DNA of 56,955 nt from an uncultured Cellulophaga sp. (GTDB lineage Bacteria; Bacteroidota; Bacteroidia; Flavobacteriales; Flavobacteriaceae), in assembly GCA_947491225.1 (NCBI GenBank), contig CANLIE010000020.1, positions 1 through 56,955 of the forward strand, in the 5' to 3' direction. The notes beneath the pieces are model-generated. The model worked only from the letters and a program-made list of their open reading frames with translations, did not search any database and was not told the DNA's origin. Positions 31,097 through 40,488 of this stretch are shown piece after piece. How positions within the stretch are numbered: the first letter of the stretch is position 1; every line of letters starts with the position of its first letter. The translations under genes were made by a program, and so were the position numbers.

Positions 31097-32902
31097 ATGG
31101 GATTAGTTACAGCAAAAGAAGTTGCACAAGCCATTAAAGTAGATAAGTATGGCTTTATAGGTACTTTTATAGGTTGGGTGTTAATGAAAGTAACTAAAAT
31201 ATCTAGTATAAATACTTTCTATAATGGACACAAACATTTAAGTGGTACAGATTTTTTAGATGCAATAATAGAACACTATCAGATAAATTTTGAAATTCCT
31301 GAAGAGGATTTTAGAAGGCTTCCTAAAAGTGGTGCGTATATAACAATTTCTAACCATCCTTTAGGAGGTATAGATGGGGTATTATTATTAAAACTATTAC
31401 TACAGCATAGGCAAGATTTTAAAATAATGGCAAATTTTTTATTGAATAGAATAGAGCCAATGTCACCATACATATTACCAGTAAACCCTTTTGAAAGCAG
31501 AAAAGATGTTAGAAGTAGTTTAGCCGGATTTAAAAATGCAATGTTACACATAAAGAAAGGTCATCCGCTTGGAATTTTTCCTGCAGGTGAGGTGTCTACG
31601 TACAGAGATGGAAAGTTGATTGTAGATAAACCTTGGGAAGAAACTGCCTTAAAGTTAATTAAAAAAGCAGAAGTGCCTGTAGTTCCTATCTATTTTCATG
31701 CAAAAAACAGCAGGTTGTTTTATAGGTTGTCTAGAATTAGTGATGTTTTTAGAACAGCTAAGTTACCATCAGAAGTTACTACTCAAAAAAACAGAATAAT
31801 AAAAGTAAGAATTGGGAAACCCATAAGCGTAGAAGTGCAGAAAGAGCAAAAAACACTTTCTGATTTTACTGATTTGTTGCGTAAAAAAACATACATTTTA
31901 TCCAACGCATATGAAAAAGAAAGGTTAATAGATAAAGTGCCTACAACGCTAAAAATACCAAAGACTCCTAAAAAAATTGCTACACCTATTAGTAGAGAGC
32001 TTATACAAAACGACATAGAACAACTGCGTAAAAAAGGGTGTAGACTTCTACAAAGCAAATCTTATGAAGTTTTTTTTGCAACGGCAGATGATATGCCTTC
32101 TATTTTGCAAGAAATTGGTAGACAAAGAGAGGTTACTTTTAGAGCTATAGGAGAAGGAACCAATAATGCCATAGATTTAGATGAATTTGACAATTATTAT
32201 CACCATTTATTTTTATGGGATGATACAGATAAAGCCATAGTTGGCGCTTACCGTATGGGAATGGGAGCAGAGATTTTTGAGAAATACGGTATAGATGGCT
32301 TTTATGTTCAAGATCTTTTTAGACTAGAACCAGAATTATATGGTATGATGAAGCAAACCATAGAAATGGGAAGAGCTTATATTGTAAAAGATTATCAACA
32401 AAAGCCAATGCCTTTATTTTTATTATGGAAAGGTATTGTACATACAACGTTAAGACATCCAGAGTATAAATATTTAATTGGAGGAGTAAGTATTAGTAAT
32501 CAGTTTTCTAATTTTTCTAAGTCTTTAATGATAGAGTTTATGAAATCTCATTATTGGGATCCATACGTAGCACAATACATAAGACCAAAAAAAGAGTTTA
32601 AGGTAAAGTTAAAAGATGCAGACAAAGAATTTGTTTTTGATGCTACTGAGGCAGATTTAAATAAGTTTGATAAAATAATAGATGAGGTAGAACCTGGAAG
32701 TTTACGTTTGCCAGTTTTAATTAAGAAGTACATAAAGCAAAATGCCAGAGTAGTGGCATTTAATGTAGATCCATTGTTTAATAATTCTGTAGATGGTTTA
32801 ATGTATATAAAAATTGCAGACCTTCCAGAAAGTACTGTAAAGCCAGTTATGGAAGAGTTTCAAGCAGAATTGGAACAAAAACTTCATAATGGACAAAATT
32901 AA
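31097..32902 (+). CDS. OlsF/GlsF-like bifunctional aminolipid acyltransferase
   Basis: 601 residues with two parts. The N-terminal PlsC-like lysophospholipid acyltransferase domain (about 60-265) has TISNHPLGGIDG (His90) and GIFPAGEVSTY. The C-terminal GNAT-like domain (about 320-590) of the OlsB type contains FRAIGEGTNNAIDLDEFDNYY and YRMGMG. In the OlsF family, known from Serratia and with Flavobacterium homologues, such a fusion makes ornithine lipids by N- and then O-acylation; related enzymes make glycine lipids. Which amino acid is used here cannot be told. The catalytic His and Asp are separated by five residues rather than the canonical four. The following gene starts 12 nt later. Confidence 0.85.
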   Translation: MGLVTAKEVAQAIKVDKYGFIGTFIGWVLMKVTKISSINTFYNGHKHLSGTDFLDAIIEHYQINFEIPEEDFRRLPKSGAYITISNHPLGGIDGVLLLKLLLQHRQDFKIMANFLLNRIEPMSPYILPVNPFESRKDVRSSLAGFKNAMLHIKKGHPLGIFPAGEVSTYRDGKLIVDKPWEETALKLIKKAEVPVVPIYFHAKNSRLFYRLSRISDVFRTAKLPSEVTTQKNRIIKVRIGKPISVEVQKEQKTLSDFTDLLRKKTYILSNAYEKERLIDKVPTTLKIPKTPKKIATPISRELIQNDIEQLRKKGCRLLQSKSYEVFFATADDMPSILQEIGRQREVTFRAIGEGTNNAIDLDEFDNYYHHLFLWDDTDKAIVGAYRMGMGAEIFEKYGIDGFYVQDLFRLEPELYGMMKQTIEMGRAYIVKDYQQKPMPLFLLWKGIVHTTLRHPEYKYLIGGVSISNQFSNFSKSLMIEFMKSHYWDPYVAQYIRPKKEFKVKLKDADKEFVFDATEADLNKFDKIIDEVEPGSLRLPVLIKKYIKQNARVVAFNVDPLFNNSVDGLMYIKIADLPESTVKPVMEEFQAELEQKLHNGQN

Positions 32903-32914
32903 ATTACTTTGCGG

Positions 32915-33934
32915 ATGAGGGTTAAGATTTTATTTCTATTTGTGTTCTCATTTACTGTGGTACAATCTCAAATTACAATTACAGGTACCATTTTAGACGA
33001 AAAAACCAAAGAGCCTCTAGAAGGGGTTTCTGTTTTTTATGATGGCACAACCATAGGAACAATAACAAATACAGAAGGTAATTTTTCAATAGCATCACCA
33101 AAAAGAATAACAGCTTCTTTAGTAATAAGCTACATTGGCTTTAGGAATAAAGTGTATAGTAATCTTACTACAGGAGGATCACTTGGAAACATTTTTTTAA
33201 AAGAAGATGCTGTAGAATTGGATGAGGTAATTTTAAAACCAGATACTTGGAGTAGAGAAAAGAAGCTAGCTATTTTTATAAGGGAATTTTTAGGAGGTAC
33301 ACCAATTGCAGCTGAAAGTAAAATTTTAAATGAAGAAGATATTCGGCTGTATTATAGTAAATCAGACAATGTATTATATGCTTACGCAAAAAAGCCCATA
33401 CAAATTGAGAATAAATTCTTGGGTTACAACTTAACTTATAATTTGGTTGATTTTGAAGTGAGATATCATAAAAATATTCACAGGTTTAACACGGTAGAAT
33501 CTATATATTATGCTGGCACAACTTTGTTCAAAGAAATAAACGACAAAAAAGTTAAGCGCAAGCATAAAAAAAACAGAGAAAAGACTTATTATGGTTCCAC
33601 TGTACATTTTATGAGAGCTTTGTCTGCAAAAAGATTACATCGAGAAAATTTTAGAATTTTTAAAGGAAAGTATGAAGTGGATCCATATATGTATTTAAAA
33701 GTTTATAAAGTAGAAAGTAGTGTAGTTGTAGAACAGACAGCTGAAAAGTTAAATATTTTATATGATAGGTGGCTAAATTCTTATATTGTTGTTAAGGACA
33801 ATACGTTTTATATAGATGATTACGGTAATCATTCACCCGTAGACAATATAATGTTTGGAGGTGCTATGGGATTGCAAAGGGTGGCTAGTATTTTACCTTT
33901 AGACTATGAACCACAAAAAAAAGCTGAGAAATAA
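32915..33934 (+). CDS. Secreted protein with carboxypeptidase-regulatory-like domain
   Basis: Sec signal (MRVKILFLFVFSFTVVQSQ) from the ATG at 32915; a TTG at 32909 in frame is a less likely start. Residues 20-110 form a CarboxypepD_reg-like sandwich (ITITGTILDEKTKEPLEGVSV...TNTEGNFSI). The remaining 230 residues, rich in charge and aromatic residues (GYNLTYNLVDFEVRYHKNIHRF), are conserved in flavobacteria but have no named fold I recognise. No barrel follows, so it is not a TonB receptor. It is likely co-transcribed with the OlsF-like gene (12-nt gap). Confidence 0.8.
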   Translation: MRVKILFLFVFSFTVVQSQITITGTILDEKTKEPLEGVSVFYDGTTIGTITNTEGNFSIASPKRITASLVISYIGFRNKVYSNLTTGGSLGNIFLKEDAVELDEVILKPDTWSREKKLAIFIREFLGGTPIAAESKILNEEDIRLYYSKSDNVLYAYAKKPIQIENKFLGYNLTYNLVDFEVRYHKNIHRFNTVESIYYAGTTLFKEINDKKVKRKHKKNREKTYYGSTVHFMRALSAKRLHRENFRIFKGKYEVDPYMYLKVYKVESSVVVEQTAEKLNILYDRWLNSYIVVKDNTFYIDDYGNHSPVDNIMFGGAMGLQRVASILPLDYEPQKKAEK

Positions 33935-33969
33935 TTCATCAGCTTTCTATTAATTAGCTTTTATTTAGT

Positions 33970-34377
33970 CTAAAACCATGGTTTTTTACCTACTTGGTAT
34001 GTATTGTAGAACTCTTCATCAGATTTAGTCAGATATATGATGCCTTCTATTACGCCAATAACCCATGTAGCCATAAGAAATAAATATCCAATTATGAAAC
34101 AAGCAGTAATCCACCCTACCAATGTAATTGCAAGCAAGATAATACCTTCCTGATTGTATCCTAAAATAAATTTATGTACTCCAAATCCACCAAGAACTAT
34201 AGCAAGAATGCCTGCTAATATTTTTTTGTTTTCCCCAGATGCGTTTAAGCTTTTAGCACCTTCTTTAAACTCAGAAGCTGTTTCTCTTGCTTCTTCTGTA
34301 AATTCTTTTGTTGTTTCTTTGGCTCCCTCAAATGCTTCGTTAGGTTTATCTCCTAAGTCTTTATTTTCTTCTGACAT
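33970..34377 (-). CDS. TM2 domain membrane protein with charged N-terminal segment
   Basis: 135 residues. The first 45 are a charged, probably helical stretch (EENKDLGDKPNEAFEGAKET...EFKEGAKS). A TM2 domain follows: KKILAGILAIVLGGFGVHKFILGY, then a second membrane pair around LLAITLVGWITACFIIGYLFLMATWVIGVIEGI. TM2 proteins are small inner-membrane proteins of unknown function. Convergent with the preceding gene. Confidence 0.88.
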   Translation of the reverse strand: MSEENKDLGDKPNEAFEGAKETTKEFTEEARETASEFKEGAKSLNASGENKKILAGILAIVLGGFGVHKFILGYNQEGIILLAITLVGWITACFIIGYLFLMATWVIGVIEGIIYLTKSDEEFYNTYQVGKKPWF

Positions 34378-34453
34378 AGTTATTTGTATTGGTTAAATAT
34401 TAGATAAAAGTAGTATTTTTTTTAATATTATAGAAATGCTTTAAAAAGGGTTC

Positions 34454-34803
34454 CTATAAATTTAACTTATTGTCTTCAGCATCTAAGATCCAACCAAATT
34501 TTCCATAGCTATACTCTCCAATATTACCAATAACAGTAACTCCTTCGATTTAATAAGTTTACTAAATTTTCTGCTCTAAAGTTTATCAAAAAACTAAACT
34601 CACTAGTTTTAAAGTAATTGGTGTCTTTCTTCATAAGATTGCATAGTGTAAAGCAATCTTTCCTCTTTTTGTTTTCCCATTAGAAGGGGTCGCCATATTC
34701 ATAAGTATTGAGGCCTAGTTTGCATTTACGCCATTCTTTTATTTTGTCAGGGTTTTTGGTCTTAAAAAAAGAATTCGCCTATATCTGCTACCCTGCTTTT
34801 CAT
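34454..34803 (-). pseudogene. Decayed VOC/glyoxalase-like gene
   Basis: Piecing frames together gives a VOC-type protein: MKSRVADIGEFFF, a 7-T run that shifts frame, then KTKNPDKIKEWRKCKLGLNTYEYGDPF, an in-frame TAA where Glu is expected, KKDTNYFKTSEFSFLINFRAENL, a second frameshift, then GVTVIGNIGEYSYGKFG WILDAEDNK and a stop at 34454-34456. These parts in this order are the glyoxalase/bleomycin-resistance fold found in many flavobacteria. At least two frameshifts and one nonsense codon show it is not functional. Confidence 0.8.
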
Positions 34804-34810
34804 AACTATT

Positions 34811-35268
34811 TTATTTTTTTGTATTCTTCTCGTATATTGTTATCCAATCTTTTGGACTCATTTTAGAGGCAAGTTCTCCTATTAAATCATAAGGAACATT
34901 ATTCATTTTCTTAAATCTAATACAGCTTTTTTCCATATCTAATTTGTATTTACAATGTTTAGGGCATTGTGTTGTAAACAAATTTAAAAGATTAGTGTCT
35001 GTATATATACCTGAGTGGTATACGGCAATGCAGTTTTTTTTGTGATGTTAAGCTCATAAAAGGTAATGGTAATTTTGGATCGCAATGGCAACCATTAGGG
35101 TAAATGGAGTGTGGCACTACATACCCAAGCATTTCATAGTTCATTACTTCTTTAAAGCCTTTTAGAAGATTTTAAGTATGGTTACCCTTAATTTAGAAAT
35201 AACACCTGTCTTTCTTCTGGTAATTCCAGAATATATTGTTCATATGTATTTGCTTTAGATTGTGTAGT
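34811..35268 (-). pseudogene. Decayed DUF1801-like gene
   Basis: Fragments in three frames read TQSKANTYEQYILELPEERQ, VISKLRVTILK, LKGFKEVMNYEMLGYVVPHS, PNGCHCDPKLPLPFMSLTSQ, and after another shift TNLLNLFTTQCPKHCKYKLD and a C-terminal KMSPKDWITIYEKNTKK with TAA at 34811-34813. This is a DUF1801 (YdhG-like) sequence with at least three frameshifts and no initiation codon. It lies 8 bp from the VOC remnant and just downstream of an intact dehydrogenase gene. Confidence 0.8.
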
Positions 35269-35302
35269 TTAATAGGTATTATGTAAAATGAATCTACTAA
35301 AG

Positions 35303-36241
35303 TTACAAAAACTTTGCTTTTATTTTATTTACTATGGTTTGGGCTAATTTTATTTTACTTTCTACAGTCCACCCTGCTACGTGTGGGCTAAGTAATACCT
35401 TATCTGAAGCAATTAGATATTTAAAAGCATCTGGTAGGTCATTGTCAGAAAACATATTTTCAAAAGATGCCTTTTCATATTCCAGAACATCTAACCCAGC
35501 TCCTAAAATTTTTCCAGTTTCTAAAGCAGAAATCAAAGCCACTGTGTTTATACATTTGCCTCTTGCCGTATTAAATAACCAAAACGATTTTTTAAATGAA
35601 TTTATGAATTTGTTTGTAACCATATTCTTTGTTTCTTCGGTTTGTGGTACGTGCAAGCTTACTACGTCTGCTTTTTGTTGTAGTTCATATAAAGTTACTT
35701 GTTTTGCGTCTTTATTGCCAACATTGTCTTTAATGTCATAGCAAAGTACTTCAACATTAAAACCACGTAGTTTTTTAGCAAAAGCTTTGCCCATATTGCC
35801 ATACCCAATAATACCTACAATTTTACCATCTAACTCAACACCTCTATTACCTTCCCTGTCCCATTTTCCATCACGAACCTCTTTATCGGCTTTATTTAAT
35901 TTATTAAATAGCGATAAAATCATCCCTAAAGTGTGTTCACCAACAGCATTTCTGTTTCCTTCTGGTGCAGATGCTAAGAAAACTCCTTTTTTAATAGCAT
36001 AATCTAGATCTATATTTTCTAAACCAGCACCTAATCTTCCTATAAATTTTAGATTTTTGGCCTTATCTAAAAAGGTCTTGTCTATTGAAAACCTACTACG
36101 TATAATAATACCATCATACATATGTATTTTGTTTTCTATTTCTTGCTTGTTAGCATTGTAATCAATGTCATTAATAAAACCAAAACTATTGAATTGTTCA
36201 ATGATTAATGGATGGTTTTCATCTATGTGCAATACTTTCAT
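35303..36241 (-). CDS. D-2-hydroxyacid dehydrogenase (SerA-like family)
   Basis: 312 residues, NAD-dependent. Rossmann motif GIIGYGNMGKAFAKKL near residue 143; catalytic residues visible as Arg in FNTARGKCINT, Glu in LDVLEYEK and His in SPHVAGWT. The family includes phosphoglycerate, glyoxylate/hydroxypyruvate and lactate dehydrogenases. No C-terminal ACT domain is present, so it is not the long form of SerA, and the substrate is open. It follows a cupin gene by 3 nt and probably shares its transcript. Confidence 0.92.
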   Translation of the reverse strand: MKVLHIDENHPLIIEQFNSFGFINDIDYNANKQEIENKIHMYDGIIIRSRFSIDKTFLDKAKNLKFIGRLGAGLENIDLDYAIKKGVFLASAPEGNRNAVGEHTLGMILSLFNKLNKADKEVRDGKWDREGNRGVELDGKIVGIIGYGNMGKAFAKKLRGFNVEVLCYDIKDNVGNKDAKQVTLYELQQKADVVSLHVPQTEETKNMVTNKFINSFKKSFWLFNTARGKCINTVALISALETGKILGAGLDVLEYEKASFENMFSDNDLPDAFKYLIASDKVLLSPHVAGWTVESKIKLAQTIVNKIKAKFL

Positions 36242-36244
36242 ATT

Positions 36245-36610
36245 TTATATTTTAGGATACATAGTTTGTGTTTTTTTATGAACCACAGTTCCTGTATGCG
36301 CCGTTGATAGTTTTTCAAACAACAATAACTCTACAACTTCATTATTTTCGGTTTTAGGACAATGTTCAACACCTTTTGGAACAACAATTATTTCTCCTTC
36401 TTTTACTATTTCTGTTCTGTCTCTAAATTGCATATATAAAGTGCCTTTTAGTACCTGAAAAAGTTCATCTTCATTTTTATGCGAATGCCAAACAAATTCT
36501 CCTTTTATTTTGGCTAGTAATACTTGCATATTGTCTACAACTGCAATTTGGTGTGGATGCCATTGGTTGGTAAATTTCTGATGTTTCTCTTTTAAATTTA
36601 TAGGTTTCAT
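36245..36610 (-). CDS. Small cupin-domain protein
   Basis: 121 residues from the Met at 36610 (MKPINLKEKHQKF). An in-frame Met at 36643 would add a tail overlapping the AhpD-like pseudogene's end and is less likely. A single cupin barrel contains WHSHKNEDELFQVLKG (metal ligands His, His and Glu expected) and IVVPKGVEHCPKTE (third His). Substrate unknown; small cupins often act in sugar or small-molecule metabolism. Three nt upstream of the hydroxyacid dehydrogenase. Confidence 0.88.
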   Translation of the reverse strand: MKPINLKEKHQKFTNQWHPHQIAVVDNMQVLLAKIKGEFVWHSHKNEDELFQVLKGTLYMQFRDRTEIVKEGEIIVVPKGVEHCPKTENNEVVELLLFEKLSTAHTGTVVHKKTQTMYPKI

Positions 36611-36617
36611 ATATGTT

Positions 36618-37159
36618 TTATTGATGGTTCCAATTAGGATCATCTCTGTTATTTGGAGAGAGTCCTAAAATGTTTCCTGTAGTGTTTACGTTAGGGCCAA
36701 TAACTATTCTGTTAACATACTTAAAACAACTAGTAACTTGGTTTATTTCTAGGATTTCTCCATCAGAAAAGTCTAATGCTGTTAAGTTTTCAATACCATT
36801 CTTTGTAATGTTCTTGTGTTCTAAAGTTAATTTCTTAGAGTAGTTTGCTCTTTTTTAAGTATTTTTCATCAAAAAAGATAAAGGCTATTACTTTTCATAG
36901 CTGTAAAAAAACAAGCTGCTTTATTATCATCTTGCAGTAATTTTTTAAGACCAGCAAAGTGATAATCTAAACAATAATCATATTTATTAAAATAACTTAC
37001 ATAAATACCAAGTCTTTCTAGGCACCGCTTTAGGAGTTACATTATTGGAATTGTGCAAAATACATTACCAATAGTATTTTTAGATTCTATTACCCTACCA
37101 TATATTTTATTTAGTTTAGGATTTGCTTTATTTTATTTTGAAAATTATATCCAACTCAT
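36618..37159 (-). pseudogene. Decayed AhpD-like (carboxymuconolactone decarboxylase family) gene
   Basis: From ATG at 37159 the frame reads MSWI, TAA, and later pieces NKANPKLNKIYGRVIESKNT, LERLGIYVSYFNKYDYCLDY, HFAGLKKLLQDDNKAACFFT and TLEHKNITKNGIENLTALDF appear in different frames. The C-terminus EILEINQVTSCFKYVNR... GLSPNN...NWNHQ is intact, with the stop at 36618-36620. These are parts of a peroxidase-related AhpD-like protein. The CxxC-type site region survives only partly (DYCLDYH), and an internal section is missing. Several stops and frameshifts show inactivation. Confidence 0.8.
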
Positions 37160-37168
37160 AATTATTTC

Positions 37169-38839
37169 TTAGTATCCAATGGCTCCTCCATCTGGGCTAG
37201 AAGAGTCTGAGGCTCCTACATAAACTTTATTTTTTGTGTCAACGGTTATACCCATTAAGCGTCCTAAGTTTTGTCGTCCTATAAGTGTATGTCCCATAGC
37301 TTCTAGAGCTTTTTTAGTATCTGGCGATAGTAAATCTTTTTCGTATAAAATACGATCTGGTAACCATTGGTGATGTATTTTCATTGCTTCTATGGCTTTA
37401 TGTATGGGCATATTAAACTCTACTACATTTAATACAGTTTGAAAAACAGTGTTAATAATGGTTCTACCTCCTGGACTACCTATAATAAGTATTGGTTTGC
37501 CATCTTTAGCAACAATGGTAGGTGTCATACTAGAAAGCATTCTTTTTTCTGGTACTATTATGTTAGCTGGTGAACCAATTAAACCTTTACTATTGGTGTA
37601 ACCTGGTTGTGGATTAAAATCACCCATTTCATTATTAAATATGAAGCCTAGCTTAGGAGACCCTAATCTAGACCCGTAGGAATGCTCTAATGTATATGTT
37701 AGAGAAACTGCGTTTCCATCTTTATCTATTACTGAAAGGTGGGTTGTGTTTGTGCCATCATAAATTTGTCCAAACTTAGTAGAATCACTAACTGATGCTT
37801 TTTGCCAATCAATATTGTTGTATCTGTTTTTAGCAAATTCCTTAGATGTAAGTTTTTTTAATGGCATATTTAAATTAAAGTCAGGATCACCAAGATGTTC
37901 TGCTCTGTCCGCATATGCTCTACGCATAGCTTCAGCCACTATATGTACATAAGCAGTAGAGTTAAATTGTGCGGTACTGAAATCTACAAGCTCCATTATG
38001 TTCATCATTTCAAGTAAAGCTACTCCTCCTGAACTTGGTGGCGCCATTACATATATGTCGTGGCCTTTGTATGTTCCGTGTACAGGCTCTCTTTCTACGG
38101 CCTCATATTTTTCTAAATCTTTTAATGTGATAATACCACCGTTTTCTTTCATAAAACGAGCAATTTCTTTAGCAATCTTACCTTTGTAAAATCCGTCTTT
38201 ACCTTTGTCTCTAATACTTTTAAGTGTTTTTGCTAAGGCGGGTTGTTTCCATATTTCGTTCATTTGTAGCAGATTACCTTTCTCGTTGTTAAAGTAATTT
38301 GCCATAAATTTGGAATCACCTTTTTTGTATCTCAGTGCGTGCTGGTATAATGTAAAAGAAAGGGGAACTCCTTTTTCTGCCAAATCTAAGGCAGGTTGTA
38401 CTAAAGTTGCCCACGGTAGCTTACCGTATTTTTTATGTGCTAGATACAAACCAGCAACTGTACCAGGAACGCCAACAGATTTTAATCCGCTATGGTTAGA
38501 GCCTTGTATTAGTTTGCCATTTTCATCCATAAACATAGATGTGGTAGCCTTTAAAGGGGCTTTTTCCCTAAAATCTATTGTAGTTACCTTATTATTTGTA
38601 TTCATAAATACTAAAAATCCACCGCCACCAATATTACCAGCTTGCGGGTGTGTTACTGCCAAAGCTAATGCTGTAGCTACAGAAGCATCTATGGCATTAC
38701 CTCCTTTTTTTAGAATAGCTGTTCCTACTTTAGATGCTACTTTATTATCTGATACCACCATACCGTTCTTTGCGTAAGTTTGTGCATTGGCAACGCTATA
38801 AGCGAATAATGTAATTAAAATAAGGAGATTGGTTTTCAT
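37169..38839 (-). CDS. ggt: Gamma-glutamyltransferase, secreted
   Basis: 556 residues, with a Sec signal (MKTNLLILITLFAYSVANAQ). Ggt is autoprocessed at a conserved Thr in GTNTTHLSVIDKDGNAVSLTYTL (near residue 365) into large and small subunits and transfers or hydrolyses gamma-glutamyl groups, for example of glutathione. Substrate-site segments GNIGGGGFLVF, LSSMTPTIV and GSPGGRTIINTVFQ are present. It acts in the periplasm or outside. The AhpD-like pseudogene starts 10 nt downstream. Confidence 0.95.
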   Translation of the reverse strand: MKTNLLILITLFAYSVANAQTYAKNGMVVSDNKVASKVGTAILKKGGNAIDASVATALALAVTHPQAGNIGGGGFLVFMNTNNKVTTIDFREKAPLKATTSMFMDENGKLIQGSNHSGLKSVGVPGTVAGLYLAHKKYGKLPWATLVQPALDLAEKGVPLSFTLYQHALRYKKGDSKFMANYFNNEKGNLLQMNEIWKQPALAKTLKSIRDKGKDGFYKGKIAKEIARFMKENGGIITLKDLEKYEAVEREPVHGTYKGHDIYVMAPPSSGGVALLEMMNIMELVDFSTAQFNSTAYVHIVAEAMRRAYADRAEHLGDPDFNLNMPLKKLTSKEFAKNRYNNIDWQKASVSDSTKFGQIYDGTNTTHLSVIDKDGNAVSLTYTLEHSYGSRLGSPKLGFIFNNEMGDFNPQPGYTNSKGLIGSPANIIVPEKRMLSSMTPTIVAKDGKPILIIGSPGGRTIINTVFQTVLNVVEFNMPIHKAIEAMKIHHQWLPDRILYEKDLLSPDTKKALEAMGHTLIGRQNLGRLMGITVDTKNKVYVGASDSSSPDGGAIGY

Positions 38840-39010
38840 AATTAATATTGGTTTAAGTAACTTGTGATTAAGAATTATAAGGTATAAATATCGTTAATTT
38901 CTGCAATACTATATTCATTTTTTTTGATAAGCTTTACTTTTAGACTTCCTAAATAAATCATTAAAGTACTCTTTTAACTTGAGTTTGGTCTTAGAATTTG
39001 ATTAAAAAAA

Positions 39011-39090
39011 AGCTGTCATATTGAGTTATTTTTCATAGTAAAACTAATAAAAATTGTATCGCCCTTTCGGCAAGCTCAAGATGACAAAGC
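39011..39090. repeat. Imperfect inverted repeat in the ggt-hdc spacer
   Basis: TGTCATATTGAG and CTCAAGATGACA, extended by AGCT at both outer ends, about 48 nt apart, with CCCTTTCGGCAAG in between. This TCAT(a)TTGAG...CTCAA(g)ATGA form is a recurrent intergenic element in Bacteroidetes. Nothing else was identified in the 340-bp gap 38840-39180, which otherwise is AT-rich spacer. Confidence 0.6.
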
Positions 39091-39180
39091 TTTGGGTTTA
39101 AAATTTACTTACCTTCTATACAATTTTCTATCGAAAATCACTCAGCTGACATAAATTTTCTTATATAGAACTCAGGTTAA

Positions 39181-40332
39181 TTAAAAATCTAATTCAAATT
39201 CTTCTTCTTCGTTAGTCTTGCAATTAACCATATCTTCAATAAATTCATCTATTTGTACTTTGGTTACATTAGGCATACAAATTACATGTGCTACATCTCC
39301 TTCTGTAGCTAGTTGCCATTTTTGTTTAATTTCATTAGATGTTTTAGGAAGAACCACAGTTATAGCATTAGGATTAGACCAAGCTTTAACACCTATTTCT
39401 TTTAATTTCTTTTCACAATAGATTGCTGTATCTAAACTATGTTCATATCTTTTTTTTAACCCTTCCACACCTAATTTTTTTAATGCGTACCATAAAAATA
39501 ATGCACTGTGTCCGTTTCTTGATCCAGTAATAGTTGTGTCTAAAGAGCCAATATATGATATTCCTTTTGCTATTCTATCTCTATTGGAACGTTTGGTAAT
39601 AATTACACCAGATGGAATAGGAGAGCCAATAAATTTATGCCCACTTATAGATATACTATCTGCTCCATCCTTAAAATCAAAAGGAACACGTGGTTCCATA
39701 AAAGCACCATATGTTCCAGAAAGGGCAGCATCACAATGTATGTAATGATCATAGATGGCTAGATGTTTTAAAATTTGTTTAATTTTGGAAACATCATCTT
39801 TAGCTTCTTTCATAGTAGTACCAAAAGTAGTAAGTACAATGGCAGGTTTATGACGGTTCATTTTTACAGTATTCTCAAAATCTTCATAATCTATTTCCCC
39901 ATTTTCTTGAGAACGTATTATAATGCTAGGGATATTAAGCAAGTGAATATTTTTACGTACACTATAATGTGTAGATTCTGAGTAGTATACCATTGCTTTA
40001 GGATATAATTCCCTAGCTAGGTAAAGACCGTAAAGATTACTCTCTGAACCACCATTTGTAACATACCCCCAGTAATTGTTTGGTTGTGCTCTGAACAATT
40101 TTGCAAAAAAGGAAACTACTTCTTTTTCCATTTCGTGGGTTTGTACTTTGTATGTACCATCTTCAAAAGGATCTCCTAAATTGTTAATGGGATAGCTAAG
40201 AAAATCATTTAGCTCAGAATAATCAAAATCTTTAGAAACGGGATACCCTAAGAATGTATTTGTGGCTTGTTCTATATTATGCTTTAATTTTAAAAGGCGT
40301 TCATTGTCTTTTGCTATTATTTTATTACTCAT
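39181..40332 (-). CDS. hdc: PLP-dependent histidine decarboxylase
   Basis: 383 residues, matching the short, roughly 380-residue bacterial PLP enzymes that turn histidine into histamine and CO2 (Morganella type). The PLP lysine is Lys233 in SISGHKFIGSPIPSG, the same place as in that family; NGGSESNLYG, STHYSVRK and HCDAALSG (Asp binding the pyridine nitrogen) are also present. The N-terminal FLGYPVSKDFDYSEL is typical. The C-terminus has an acidic tail (EEEEFELDF). Divergent from an Lrp-type regulator gene. Other group II decarboxylases (glutamate, aromatic amino acid) are longer. Confidence 0.88.
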   Translation of the reverse strand: MSNKIIAKDNERLLKLKHNIEQATNTFLGYPVSKDFDYSELNDFLSYPINNLGDPFEDGTYKVQTHEMEKEVVSFFAKLFRAQPNNYWGYVTNGGSESNLYGLYLARELYPKAMVYYSESTHYSVRKNIHLLNIPSIIIRSQENGEIDYEDFENTVKMNRHKPAIVLTTFGTTMKEAKDDVSKIKQILKHLAIYDHYIHCDAALSGTYGAFMEPRVPFDFKDGADSISISGHKFIGSPIPSGVIITKRSNRDRIAKGISYIGSLDTTITGSRNGHSALFLWYALKKLGVEGLKKRYEHSLDTAIYCEKKLKEIGVKAWSNPNAITVVLPKTSNEIKQKWQLATEGDVAHVICMPNVTKVQIDEFIEDMVNCKTNEEEEFELDF

Positions 40333-40488
40333 TTTAAATAGTTTTTTATTCTGTAAAATTATATTATTCAGTTATTATATCTTTACAATATTATTAATTA
40401 GATAAATTATTCTTTAATTTGTGTATATTGTAGTTTTTAAAATTGTTTGTGACATATGTAGTGATGAAAAACAAAAAAATATACTGAG

